NCBI GenBank assembly: GCA_033297075.1
Contig: MU858278.1
Location: forward strand, 1-53,421
Length of the DNA stretch: 53,421 nucleotides
Direction: 5' to 3'
Source: Rhypophila decipiens
Lineage: Eukaryota > Ascomycota > Sordariomycetes > Sordariales > Naviculisporaceae
Part shown: positions 32,147-42,271 of the stretch, one piece after another
Numbering within the stretch: position 1 is the first letter of the stretch
Layout: every line of letters starts with the position of its first letter
Position numbers and translations under genes: made by a program
The notes under the pieces: model-generated
The model's input: the letters and a program-made list of their open reading frames with translations, nothing else
What the model was told of the DNA's origin: nothing
Database searches by the model: none

Positions 32147-33179
32147 ACCAAAGCCAACGGCAAAACGGCCGCGGTCAAGGCCGCCAACGACGAGAAGTCA
32201 ATCATCGCCAAGATCGAGGGCCTGCTACGCCCCCAAAGCAAGTTCAAGGAGAGGTCTTTCGTGACTTCGACCAACAACCACCTCCCCATTCTCCACAGAG
32301 AGACCAGCCTACGACCCAGCACCCCGCCTCAGCAGAAGATCTTAGTCGTCCTGCTGGGCGATAGTATGCTGGAGCGTATGAAGCCTCCCCATGTCCCAAC
32401 GAACAGAACGAACACGCCCACCTTCGACTGCCTTGGCGACTGGCCAAGCAGAGAAATGATGAACAAGCCTTTTTACCGCAACGAAGCTCCCGAGCGCCCG
32501 GAAAACGTTCTAAACCTCGGAGTCGGAGGCGACCGAATTCAAAACGTCGCTTACCGCATGGTGTGTCCAGGAGGCAACCCCCGCTCCTCCCGTTCCTGCC
32601 GCTTCTCCCGCTCCTCCCGCTGGCGTCGCCAGCAACGCGCACAAGGCCCTCGAGGGCTACGCGAGTTACCTCGTCAAAATGCGCTCAGTCAAGCTCTAGG
32701 TTATCCAGGTCGGCTCCAACAATCTTCGCCAGAAGCTTGGCCTGTCCGACAACGACGTCCAGGATCTTGCTAAGCTGCTGCGGAGCCTGTTGCTCATCCC
32801 GAGCAACGAGAAGGGCCAGACCAAATCTCGCATTTTGCTGACGGGGATTTTCCCTCGGGCCGGCCCGGATGGAGACAATGTGGAGCTAGCGAATAAGAAG
32901 TTGCAGGCAATGACGGAGAGGCTCAATCAAGACCCCGACCTTGCTAAGGACTGCATCATAAAGGAAGTGGAAGGCAAGGCCTACAAGGTCGCTAGGGTTG
33001 TGTACCTCTCCCCGAGCAAGAATGTCTGTGAGAACCCCAAGTTCTGTGAGAACCCCAAGTTCTGTGAGAAGGCCAAGTTCTGTGATAACGGTGTCCATCT
33101 CAACCTTGAGGGGTACAAGGAGTGGCTGAAGCGACTGGTGCCCTGGGCCATGGGGATGCTGGACGGAATGGAGGACTAG
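32147..33179 (+). CDS. SGNH/GDSL-type hydrolase, possibly decaying
   Basis: SGNH blocks are visible: GDSMLERM (block I Ser), GVGGDRIQN (block II Gly), VIQVGSNNL (block III Asn) and DNGVHL (block V Asp/His). The arrangement resembles PAF-acetylhydrolase-alpha-like esterases. No signal peptide is present, so it is probably cytosolic. The 5' frame (32147-32560) and 3' frame (32700-33179) differ. A GTGTGT...CTCTAG intron at 32561-32699 would join them in phase 0 and give 297 residues. However, the 'intron' reads in the 3' frame as ALEGYASYLVKMRSVKL, which fits the helix and strand expected before block III, and ends in TAG where Trp is plausible. So it may instead be a decayed exon with a frameshift and a nonsense change. 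A promoter with a TATA box and a strong ATG context are intact. Confidence 0.6.
33027..33080 (+). repeat. 18-nt in-frame triplication in the SGNH gene
   Basis: Three 18-base units encode CENPKF, CENPKF and CEKAKF just before the catalytic Asp/His block (CDNGVHL). It adds a Cys-spaced insert next to the active site. The two first units are identical, which suggests a recent expansion. Confidence 0.85.
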
Positions 33180-34007
33180 CGGCGCTGCTATGGCCTTCCT
33201 TGTCACTGGGTGGAAACAGTATCTAAAATAGGGGGCCGGTTTTGTGGGAAGTCATACATTCACTACGAATGTTTCCCACATCCTTGCAATATAGATAGCC
33301 CTCTAGTATTAAGGAAATACAAAAGATACTCTTCCAAATAAATGAATGTGCCAATCCCTGACCTCGTCTTTGCTCTAGAACTAACTAGTAAGTCTAGTTC
33401 ACACACTTCGCCAAGCAATATAGCTTCTTGTCCTTAGATCCGTCAATATATTATAGAGGTCCTTACTAGAAACAGAGGTTAATCAGCTGTAATGAGATCT
33501 CTATAACTTCTGTTGAGAATTTAGTTTACTTCTTTGACCATCATCGAGTTGTTCGTAGTTGTCCTACCTACAACGTGGATATAAAGAGAAATATCTCGAT
33601 ATATAACGCATTTTTGGATATAATGAGTCCTTTTTGCTATTCTTGACTTCGAAAGAAAAATTGCTAACGAAACTATAACTTAGGACAATTCATCTTCGGA
33701 GTCAGTCTTATTATTATATAACTGGAGGTTCTTTTAACGCAATCCGAATGAAGGAGTATTGGCTGAGGATATGGCATCTAGTTCATCGACTCTACCTGCT
33801 ATAAGAAGTCTATTCGACGATTTCCATCATCAAACCCACTCCCCTATTACGTAGTAAATATATAGGACAGCACAGCAAATATGGAGATTTACTCCTCTCT
33901 ATATTGCCCTGTACGAGCCAGAAACAGCATACCCGGCTCCGAATACTTCAGAACGATTATACTATTTACTAGGCGTGGTTGAGATATTCAATTCCCGAGA
34001 TCAAGGA
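33180..34007. other. AT-rich, gene-free relic region
   Basis: From about 33300 the sequence becomes AT-rich and rich in TA dinucleotides, with all frames closed. This differs from the flanking genes and is what a RIP-degraded transposon would look like, but no transposase motif can be read. Confidence 0.45.
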
Positions 34008-34092
34008 GTGGGTGACCCAAGTCTCTTTCTGCGGCATCTCTCAGATCCTGAACGAATTGGGTGATAGCTGGTGCGTTGTAAGGGTTGCTACC
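34008..34092 (-). pseudogene. GIY-YIG family fragment (copy 3)
   Basis: This 85-base stretch matches 28433-28510 in the same relative orientation (GGGTGACCCAA, then TCTCTTTC, CATCTCTCAGA, CCTG-ACGAA and GCTGGTG). It corresponds to the C-terminal part of the inverted core of copy 2, so its coding strand is minus. No further core sequence is recognisable, and the AT-rich region precedes it. Confidence 0.7.
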
Positions 34093-35133
34093 TTCTGATA
34101 CCGATCATAGCGAACACAGCGAGCCCACCAGTCGCACTCGACATAGTCATCATCAACTTCCCGTCATACTCGACGCATTCACCATCAGCTTCTACTGGTA
34201 CTCGACATAATCATCCGCAACTTAGAGTCACACCCAAAAACCTCACCAGCATTCCGGTCGCACTCGACGGAACTCATTACCAACTCCCTATGACAATGGC
34301 TGCTCCCAGAACAATCAAGAATGTCGATCAATTGACAGCAGCCGACCTCGCTTTAGCAGACGACACCTTGGAGCCACGGCAGTGTAAGAACGCTAGAAAA
34401 GGGTGATCGTTGATCAGCTCCGCCTTGACGTTCCGCGAGAAACAAAAATACAATTATCCCAGCGATTATCTCCGTAATGTCACTATCTTGCCTTCCATTT
34501 TCAGTAGAAAATAGCATCACGACACTTTGGTGACATTTGTGGGTGTTCGATATCATTCGCCCATGGACTGACGGTACGGATATCATGATGAAATTCTCCT
34601 GATAGTTCGGCAGCCGGAACCTGATTGGCCGGCCACCTCATGCCGTGTAACCTCACTCCTGTCCTCCGACGTGCCCCCCATTCCCAGCGTCCGGCCCTGG
34701 CAACTCAGCGACATCTGAGCATCTCGATACATTAATATATTTTGTCCAGCTGCTCACCGCTCCGGAATCATGGGCATCGTCATCGAACACCACATCATGT
34801 ACGTGACAAAATCTAACAATCCCTGACAGTAACACGCCGGGATCTGTCAACGGCCCGCTCTGCCAATCCTGTCTCTGATACAGTGCATGCCATATGCACA
34901 TCATCGGCCCCACAGCCGAGAGCTCAAGTAAAGTGATCAATCATGTATCATGACGAGCGTCATGGGACATCCCGTTTCGTCTGTATGTCATCAGATGCCA
35001 GGCCGTCGGGCCCCACAACTTTTAGATATATTTTCTGGCTCCTCTACTCGGCTTGTCTCACTTTCACACAAATGGTTCGACCAAACCACCATCAGTCATC
35101 ATTCCAAACAAACAACTACCAAGCAAACTACTT
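34093..35133. other. Gene-free stretch with a fragment related to 36.5 kb
   Basis: No intact gene. Around 34330-34360 the sequence GCAGCCGACCTCGCTT is shared with 36498-36513, both reading AADLA-ADD/N, so a fragment of the same unknown gene is likely. A TATATTTT box at 35027-35034 may serve the CBM18 gene. Confidence 0.45.
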
Positions 35134-35627
35134 ATGCTCACCATCAACATCTTAACTGCCCTTCTCCTCGCCGCCACCGCCTGCAAGGCCAACCCGCTCT
35201 ACGTCGTGCCGCGAGGGTACGACGGGAGCTGCAGCAAGACCAAGCCATGCCCGGGGAATCTATGTTGCTCCGACTTCGGCTGGTGCGGGACGGGCGACTT
35301 GTATTGCAAGCACAATCCCGACCCATGCCCCGATCCGCCAAAGCCCAACCCAGACGGAACATGCGATGACAAGCACCCTTGTGCCAAGGGGTTCTGTTGC
35401 TCTCAGTGGGGATACTGCGGCCAGGAACCGCTCTATTGTGAGTTTTGTTGCCATTAATCTCAGGTAGAGGAGTGTTCTAATCGTGCTATCTCATAACAGG
35501 CAACCCACACCCCACGCCAAATCCCAACCCCGACGGCACATGCGATGGAAACCACCTGTGCGCTGCCGGATACTGTTGTTCACCATGGGGCTATTGCGGC
35601 CAGGGGCCGGCGTATTGTGGCCCCTGA
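35134..35627 (+). CDS. Secreted protein with three CBM18 (hevein-like) chitin-binding domains
   Basis: Two exons, 35134..35437 and 35500..35627, 143 residues. The 62-nt intron (GTGAGT/CAG) splits a Cys codon (tat-t / gc). A signal peptide covers about residues 1-20 (MLTINILTALLLAATACKA). Three repeats follow, each with the pattern DG-C-x5-C-x4-CC-x5-C-x6-C: DGSCSKTKPC, DGTCDDKHPC and DGTCDGNHLC, then NLCCSDFGWCG, GFCCSQWGYCG and GYCCSPWGYCG. Such domains bind chitin and, in fungi, can shield walls from chitinase or mask chitin. The linkers are Pro/Asn rich. Repeats 2 and 3 are the most alike, indicating internal duplication. No catalytic domain is present, so an effector or wall-protein role is inferred. 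Confidence 0.87.
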
Positions 35628-36547
35628 AAGGGCTCCCGCAAATGTCACTACTTGGTGACGATCCTGATCCATACTGGCATCATTTCTTTGATTTTTTACT
35701 TTCTGCTGAAGTCTTTTGGTCCTTCTTTTTTCTTTTCTGGTTGGCCTTTGTTCATGTCCATGATACTATTCCATTCAGACAATTTGTATTCTTCCTATGT
35801 TGGAAAGCTCTTCTCTTTTTTCATTGTTACGATTCATGAAGTTATCACTGTATTCAATATTTCCTTATCTTGGTTTATCTTTGTTGGCATATGATGTGTA
35901 ATCGGGGGCTTACTTATTGTAGAGTGCCGAGCACTCCTGGAACTTCTGGAACGGCCGTAATGGTGTATGTACTGAATGAATCATGACATGAGAACTACCA
36001 AACTCTTCATTGGACTTGCACGGAAGATTCCATATTCGGGGAGCCGGGAATCGTCAAACCGGTCTAGACCTCCCTCACAGGCATGTGGCTTGCTGTAATG
36101 GTGCCCGGATGCTGTCTTGTGGCGGCCAACGTTCCCCAAACGGCAGTATCGTTTTGTCTCAGCCAGCCTCTTGGCATTCGGATTGCCCTGTAGGGCAGAC
36201 TAATGAAAATCATCATTTTACAAATTGGTCATGTTACCGAACTACGTGGGTGTACAAATAGAGTGTAAGAAGATCCTCTGGCTCTGCTAGTCTTTTAGGG
36301 TGCTGATCACTTTCTTCTTAACAACCTGACAAGGGTCGTCGAGAGTCTTCTCAGTATTCATTTAGAATACTGACAGAAGAATTTCACACCCTATTTTTAC
36401 ACCCACCTGCGAACCCCCCCCCTGCCCTCCCAGGTATAAGTCGTGTTTCACGACAGGGCGGGAACTCCACCACCCCTAACAGCCCAGTTCAACCTCGCAG
36501 CCGACCTCGCTTCGGCAGACAATATCATCAGGGAACTAGCCCGCAAA
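35628..36547. other. Gene-free stretch
   Basis: 3' region of the CBM18 gene, T-rich at first, then no recognised element. The frame of the next gene is open from 36443 without an ATG. Confidence 0.4.
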
Positions 36548-37219
36548 ATGAACTACCCCTTGGCATTCAATGATGATACCAATGCCGGTATTCAGCGGAA
36601 GAAATTCTGGACCCATGTATTCCAAGATCGGGATACCTTGTCTGGAGCTGGCCAGGCCCCAAAACTCCCGGCACGATCATCAGACTCGGCCACACTCGTC
36701 GGCCATCTCAACCAAGACCTACCGATGAGCCCAAGGAAGCAGCGGAAAGTGATTGGCACCCATAGCCGCACTCCCTCAGAGGCTACAGCGAATGCCCGTA
36801 AACACCTTAGCAAGGTGTTCCCCAACCCGTCATTGAACATCGATACCAACACCGTCAGCTTCCTTTGGACTGACTCGAAGGGTAGCCTCATCAGCGCCCA
36901 ATACGTCATGCTTCCACCGGGTCTCGATATGGTCCATGCCAAGTCTCGCGCCATTCGTCACTGGGATAGCAAGGAAACGGCCCGTATCTGGCGGTTCAAC
37001 TTGGATACTTGTATCTATTGGGCAAGATGCCGATTGCTCCGGAGCATCTACCTGGAGGCAGTCCAAAATGCCATGGCAGACCAAGTACCCCACGCGGAAG
37101 ACTTTAGCAAGCTAGTCACCCTGGCTACATGCGCGGGGGTGCTGCAACGTGCTGCCGAGATTGTGCACGCTATGCAGCAGGAAATTCGCCAAGCTACCAC
37201 CAATCCTTGCTGGCTCTAA
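36548..37219 (+). CDS. Hypothetical protein, unrecognised; possible repeat-family member
   Basis: The frame is open from 36443 to 37219 but its first ATG is at 36548 (context GCAAAATGAAC), giving 223 residues. Protein-like sequence (LAADLASADNIIRELARKM) precedes this ATG, so a 5' exon or a lost start is possible. The product is soluble, rather basic in the middle (SPRKQRKV) and helical at the end. I recognise no domain. A short match to 34330-34360 suggests a second, broken copy, so this may be part of a dispersed family rather than a single-copy gene. It lies directly before 22-bp array C. Confidence 0.4.
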   Translation: MNYPLAFNDDTNAGIQRKKFWTHVFQDRDTLSGAGQAPKLPARSSDSATLVGHLNQDLPMSPRKQRKVIGTHSRTPSEATANARKHLSKVFPNPSLNIDTNTVSFLWTDSKGSLISAQYVMLPPGLDMVHAKSRAIRHWDSKETARIWRFNLDTCIYWARCRLLRSIYLEAVQNAMADQVPHAEDFSKLVTLATCAGVLQRAAEIVHAMQQEIRQATTNPCWL

Positions 37220-37402
37220 TAGCTGTAAGTTCTTTAACTCGAGCAATTGTTTGAGGGGTTGAACTATGAACTATTTCACCCTTTAGGCTAGGATTCAGTT
37301 TGGTTGGGACCTGTGATTCGTCTAGCGGTTGGGATGGCCTTGTGATATTTTTTGGGAGGTGCTTCTATTAAGGGGCATAATAAACAGGCACCACTACTTT
37401 CG
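37220..37402. other. Spacer before repeat array C
   Basis: No gene. It contains the left copy of a degenerate direct repeat (37357-37375, AGGTGCTTCTATTAAGGGG) that recurs at 37861-37881. Confidence 0.4.
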
Positions 37403-37858
37403 TATACAGGCACCAGTCCAATTTGGCTTTCCAGCTCAGAGGTGTTTATTCAAGCCCGCTGCCCATTGAGGCATTTATTCTTGCCAGTCAATGCAAATAT
37501 TCCAGCTAGTCAAGGCATTTATTCTCGTCAGTCGAGGCATGTGTTTTAGGCAGTCCAGGCATTTATTCTATCCAGTTAACGTTAAGGTATTTATTCTTGC
37601 CAGTTAAGGCATTTGTTCTAGGTAGTTAATGCGTTATTTCAGCTATACAAGGCATTTATTCCAGCCAGTCAAGGCATTTATTCTAGGTAGTTAACTCGTT
37701 TATTTCAGCTAGATAAGGTATTTATTCTAGCTAGTCAACGTATTTATTCTAGCCAGTTAAGGCATTTATTACAGCCAGTTAAGACGTATATTGTACAAGA
37801 GCAGTACCAGTATATAAGGAGACCAGTGCCTGTAGACGAGAGGACTGGTGCCTGTATA
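37403..37858 (+). repeat. 22-bp minisatellite array C (about 15 units) bounded by 17-bp inverted repeats
   Basis: The array proper (37436-37795) consists of about 15 units of roughly 22 bases, consensus GGCATTTATTCTAGCCAGT then TAA. It is flanked by perfect 17-base inverted repeats: TATACAGGCACCAGTCC at 37403-37419 and its reverse complement at 37842-37858. Just outside them lie degenerate direct repeats (37357-37375 and 37861-37881). This gives the largest array an element-like boundary that arrays A and B do not show. Confidence 0.8.
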
Positions 37859-38576
37859 TTAGGCGCCTCTATTAATTGGGGTTTTTCTTTCTTGCCGCTT
37901 CCTCAGCTTAAAGCCGGATACGTAAAGCATCTTAACCTTCTATGTGTAATGGGTGTTAACCTCAACATCGCAGCTAACCGATTGAGTACCCTCTTGCCGA
38001 CGTCTCTGCCAGAGCACTTTTGTGGCTGTCCGGTCCTGTGGGGTCTAGACTCCAACTCGCCGTGTGACACTGCAGTGAGACTAAAATGGTCAGGCCAGTC
38101 TGCTTCCTTCTCTCCAATCACATGATAGCATGGGACACCGGTAGCCAATATAGCTTCTTGAATTGCCCTCGCATTCGGTCAAAACTTCAATACAGTGTAT
38201 GCCCGCATGATCATGAAGCAGTCAGAACCAACAAGAGTCAGAGTATGAAGAACGTGGCTGGCTGTGATGTTTCGGGCAGGCAAGAGACGAGAAGGGTAAC
38301 CCGCGAGGTGTGGACGAGAAGGGTTGGTTCATGATCACCAATGCCGTTCTGTGCAAATGAGGTGGAGGAGGTCTGCATGTGAAAAGCCTTCGCAGCGGTC
38401 GAGGTGTTTCCTAAGGAACTGAAAACGTATTTAAACGTCTCCTTCCTTCGGCCCAGAACTCATTCTGGATCCAGCTCTTCGCACTCATCAGTTCCATCTT
38501 CGATCAACTTCCATCACATCACTTCACCAGCAGCTCTTAACTTCATAGCCCCTCCTGTACCCTTCCTCTACTAAAA
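37859..38576. other. Gene-free stretch and promoter of the next gene
   Basis: No supported gene. TATTTAAA at 38428-38435 and a long CT-rich leader precede the ATG at 38577. Confidence 0.45.
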
Positions 38577-39356
38577 ATGGCACCCAACCTGATCCCCTTC
38601 GGACCCGAAGGTCTCACAGCCCTCTACGACACCACCAAGCGTGTCCTGATCGTCACCGCGGCAGGTGAAATCGCATCCTTCTGGATGGGCCCCTACCTCA
38701 GCCAAGACCCTCTTTTTGTTGGTGGCTTCAAGTTCTCCCTCCTAGGCTATCCGGGCGGCATCCTCCCCGCTGGGGCCAGCCCCACCCAGAACATCGACAT
38801 CGAGGATAAGACCTACGTGTCCCTGCCGCAAGAGTACTTCCGCAGCGACAGCGTCATCGTCCAGACCGGATCTGGTCCTCACACCGTCCCCATCCGCTAT
38901 ACAGGCCTTCCAGACAACACAGGTGCCGGTGAGACGACCAGTGACCTCGCCAAAGACCTCAACAAGCTCAGTATTACCACCATCCTCCCGCCTCAGAGTA
39001 GAATCCTCCCCGGTGGGAAGGGTCACCGGTTGATTCTTAGCGTCAGGCTTCCCCGGCCGGAACCAGAGCCCGCTCCCTCGAGCGTTGGTCTGCACTTCAA
39101 CCCTGTCTTCTTTACTCTCTGCAATAGTTGGATCTCCAATGGTTCCATCTTTTGGACCATCAAGTGGGCCAAGTTTCCCGCTGCCGGCGAGAACCCGCAG
39201 CTTGTCGAGGTCGATACCGACACCGGTATTCAGTTCCCGCCTACGGAGACGGGCCCTCCTGTCCGCATCTCAAAGATTATTCAGGGTTACGTCGTGTTTG
39301 GTACACTACTTGAGAAGCAGGAGGAAAAGAAGGAGGGAGAGGGGAAGAAGGATTAG
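38577..39356 (+). CDS. Hypothetical protein, 259 residues, unrecognised
   Basis: Single exon with a good ATG context (CTAAAAATGG) and a recognisable TATA-like box and pyrimidine-rich leader upstream, so I consider it a real gene. It has no signal peptide or clear membrane segment. The sequence has alternating hydrophobic stretches (VLIVTAAGEIASFWMGPYL, FFTLCNSWISNGSIFWTIKW) separated by Pro/Gly-rich loops, suggesting a beta-sandwich-type soluble protein. The C-terminus is a charged Glu/Lys tail (EEKKEGEGKKD). I recognise no family. Confidence 0.65.
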   Translation: MAPNLIPFGPEGLTALYDTTKRVLIVTAAGEIASFWMGPYLSQDPLFVGGFKFSLLGYPGGILPAGASPTQNIDIEDKTYVSLPQEYFRSDSVIVQTGSGPHTVPIRYTGLPDNTGAGETTSDLAKDLNKLSITTILPPQSRILPGGKGHRLILSVRLPRPEPEPAPSSVGLHFNPVFFTLCNSWISNGSIFWTIKWAKFPAAGENPQLVEVDTDTGIQFPPTETGPPVRISKIIQGYVVFGTLLEKQEEKKEGEGKKD

Positions 39357-41966
39357 ACGTTTATCATTAAATGGAATGAACAAGATACTGGGAATGGAAA
39401 TCGGGTACTGGATTTGATGAATATGTATGTTGGGGTATGAGATGCGAATGATTTCGGGCCGTCTTTTGTTGACTCGGATTTAAACTGGAATACTGGGATG
39501 TTATCAAGCATGTGAAGGGAAATTCAATTAGCGGAGTCGACGCGCTATGATACAGAAACACATTTAGCTTCGTTAAGCAAATCTATGCCTTGAACTTGAA
39601 AGTTTCAGTTTTAATAATGAGCCGATAAGAGCCAATGAGACCCAATCCGATATTACCCGTATGTTTCAGACAGGTTGTTGGTTATCGCTATATCATCCAT
39701 AATCTGGAAATGATGGGTGGGCAGCAGTAGGTAGGTCATGATTGAAACTGCCCATGTTTGGTTGGTGGCACTGCATAACTTTGATATGGTCCGTGCTGGT
39801 TGAGAATTCAGAGTTCAGACCGGCTACCACATCGTTCACTGCATACCTCGGAGCTTGGCGAGAAGAGACGAGGCAGGTGTGCGAGTGGCAAAGTCGAAGA
39901 ATAACAGAGTTCAACTACGCTCCGGCTCCCAGGTACACAACTCCAGGCGTCGATCCTCCACCTTGATTTGGGTGTTGCTGACCTAATGACAAGTAGTGTA
40001 AGCTGCGGGTAAAGATCCCGAAGGTACGTAGCGATGAAGCGAACGGCCTTCCTGAAACATGAGCCTGGACAGAAGTTGCTTTTGGCAGGCCAAGCGGCTG
40101 TGGGTGGGATTCCTTTTGTATTTCACGATTGGTCTGAGATGTGGTAATGAGAAAAAAGGTGCCTTTGACAGCAAAGCCAGACCACGGTATATGAACGGTC
40201 GGCAGATCTGAGAAGCATATCCGGATGCCGGATGTGTAAGCGGGCTGCATGCCAGGACTTTTATGATTGGTTCATGCAAGTTATTTGGCATCAAGTCTTC
40301 TTTGGAACATATCACTGCTTCGTGAACCTTCACCTTGCAGCTGAAGTGTGACCCACCAAGGATGGAAGACACAAGATTAGGTTGACAACTTGGAAGATAA
40401 AAAGTCGCAACTGCTCGCTCACACATTGAAGAGTTCAACATTCTTGTGGCCCAAGCAAACGAGCTTTGGTCCATCAAGTTCCACGAAATTAACTCCACAG
40501 GCTCACTCTTGTCACTATCTTCGTTGCTCGCTGCCATGAGAGCTTCTCTGACATTTCGGCTGGCTGCATGTCACAGGGCAATCGTGGCCCTGACAGAAGA
40601 CCTCGTCGGCTACCGTAATATTACGTGAGTCATGGGTACTTTCGTGGAATTTGCGAGACACTGACCAAGTTAACCTCCGTGCAAATTACATGGGGGTGGA
40701 ATTAACATTATGCCCTTCTCCTGATTTTATATTCAACCGTGCTTCAATCGTCTATTCCACCATGCCTTGTCATCTTGACCTTGGTGTGGTAACAATTATG
40801 ATACGCTCAATGAGGTGAAATCTCTTTAGATGAATGAGGGACCCCGACCGTAAGAGTCTGCTCAGAGGAGTCCTGTTTTCATTCTCGTTATAAATGAAAC
40901 AGCCTTCAAAAGATCCCAGCATACGGCTTTGTTCAATGTGTAACAGAAGATCTCTGACACAGTCAGCTAGAAAGTACGTAATAAATGAAAAGGCTGAGCT
41001 AAGGCGGGGCTATTCCGAGATCTGCGCTGTGGATCCGGGGATCGGCACTCCAATGCCACTGCCGGCGCTAATGCTCGGAGGATCGATTGCTTATGTTGCA
41101 ACAGGAAGCTTATATGTTGCGATGTTTGTGGATTCACTCAGCTCTATTGACGTCAGGTCATACGATCCCGAACAGATTCTCACCCTTTATTGGCCGTCCT
41201 TGATATGGGAATATGACGGAGATGTTCTAGGTTAACACAGCTTTTGTGTACTCATTCACAGACTGTGCAGCTGATACGATAAATTTGACCGAGTGTTCAA
41301 GCACGAGCATGCGATTGCATCACCGAGCATCACACCGAGTGAAAGGCGAAGAGATAATTACTGTTAGGCCAGTGAAACGTCCAAGAAGACTGAAGTACGC
41401 TCTTTTACGCCATAGTCACAAATCGCACAACAGTGTTGCTACTATTGTATAACTGAAAGATCCGAGTATGTGTAATGAATCTTTTTTACACCAACTCCAC
41501 GAAGTGAGCGGTAGTGTTACTTATCTCGTCGTACATACAACTTGAGTCCGAGGAATATAGTTTCACCTTACAGGATCCGATATCATGTAAACAAGATCGT
41601 CGTCGTGAGCAGGTTCTCGTTCGCTATCAATCCGACCTTCCTGTCTTGACTAGACAAAGGATGGCGAAGCAGGGTTCTTGCTTGTCCTTGAGGAATGCTC
41701 GGCTGACCGCTCATCTGAGGTTTGAAGGGAATCTGGTGTCCAGGACGTCCAGCATTGAGAAGTTGGGTCTCAGAACAATAGAAGATCCAGCAAGGTGAAG
41801 AGCTCAGAAATGGGTTTATAAACCTACCCTCCTCTCCCTCTTTCCGACATTTAGAACACATCATCATCATCAACCATCATCATCAACCAGCTCTCTTCAA
41901 CAACTTAACCCAAGAACACCAATACACAAACTACCAACCCAAAACCCACAACCCACAACCACCAAC
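39357..41966. other. 2.6-kb gene-free stretch
   Basis: Open frames on both strands here lack ATG context, domains or splice support. The 3' end holds the promoter of the cysteine-rich peptide gene: TATAAA at 41817-41822 and a CATCATCATC-type simple repeat in the leader at about 41858-41884. Confidence 0.45.
41817..41822 (+). promoter_or_regulatory. TATA box of the cysteine-rich peptide gene
   Basis: TATAAA, 145 bases before the ATG at 41967. Confidence 0.5.
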
Positions 41967-42271
41967 ATGAAGTTCTCCGCTGCCACTCTCGCCTTTTTCC
42001 TCAGCCTCGCTGTCGCTCTTCCCGAGCCCGCCCCGCTCGGCATGGTCCAGAAGCTCGACACCAGGGATGTTTCGGATAAGCTCGTCTTTGGCCGTTCTTT
42101 CAGCTGCCCTTCAAACGACCCCAATACATGCTGCGCTGTAAGTACTCCGCTGGTAGATCAAATAGCGTTGCGAAGTCTAACTAACGCCGCCTCTTCTCTT
42201 TGACACAGTGCCGCGGTGGATTCGGAACATGTATCAACGGTGTCTGCAGCTGCAATGGCGGTGACTGCTAG
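41967..42271 (+). CDS. Small secreted cysteine-rich peptide, defensin-like pattern
   Basis: Two exons, 41967..42137 and 42209..42271, 77 residues. The 71-nt intron has GTAAGT and ACAG borders (phase 0). A signal peptide (MKFSAATLAFFLSLAVALP) is followed by a propeptide with possible cleavage after Arg (VFGR). The mature part starts near SFSCPSND and has eight cysteines: C-x7-CC-x-C-x6-C-x4-C-x-C-x4-C. The stretch GTCINGVCSC fits the GxC...C gamma-core shared by CS-alpha-beta defensins, though the C-x3-C helix spacing of classical members is absent. It could be an antimicrobial peptide or an effector. The coding exon ends 248 bases from the HET gene on the other strand. Confidence 0.8.

Noticed and set aside
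39983..40537. 184-residue open frame on the minus strand
   Set aside because: Low-complexity-free but no domain, no signal peptide, no promoter or splice evidence, and biased toward chance composition; not supported as a gene.
40894..41235. 113-residue open frame on the plus strand
   Set aside because: No domain or start context, and it lies in a long stretch of otherwise noncoding character.
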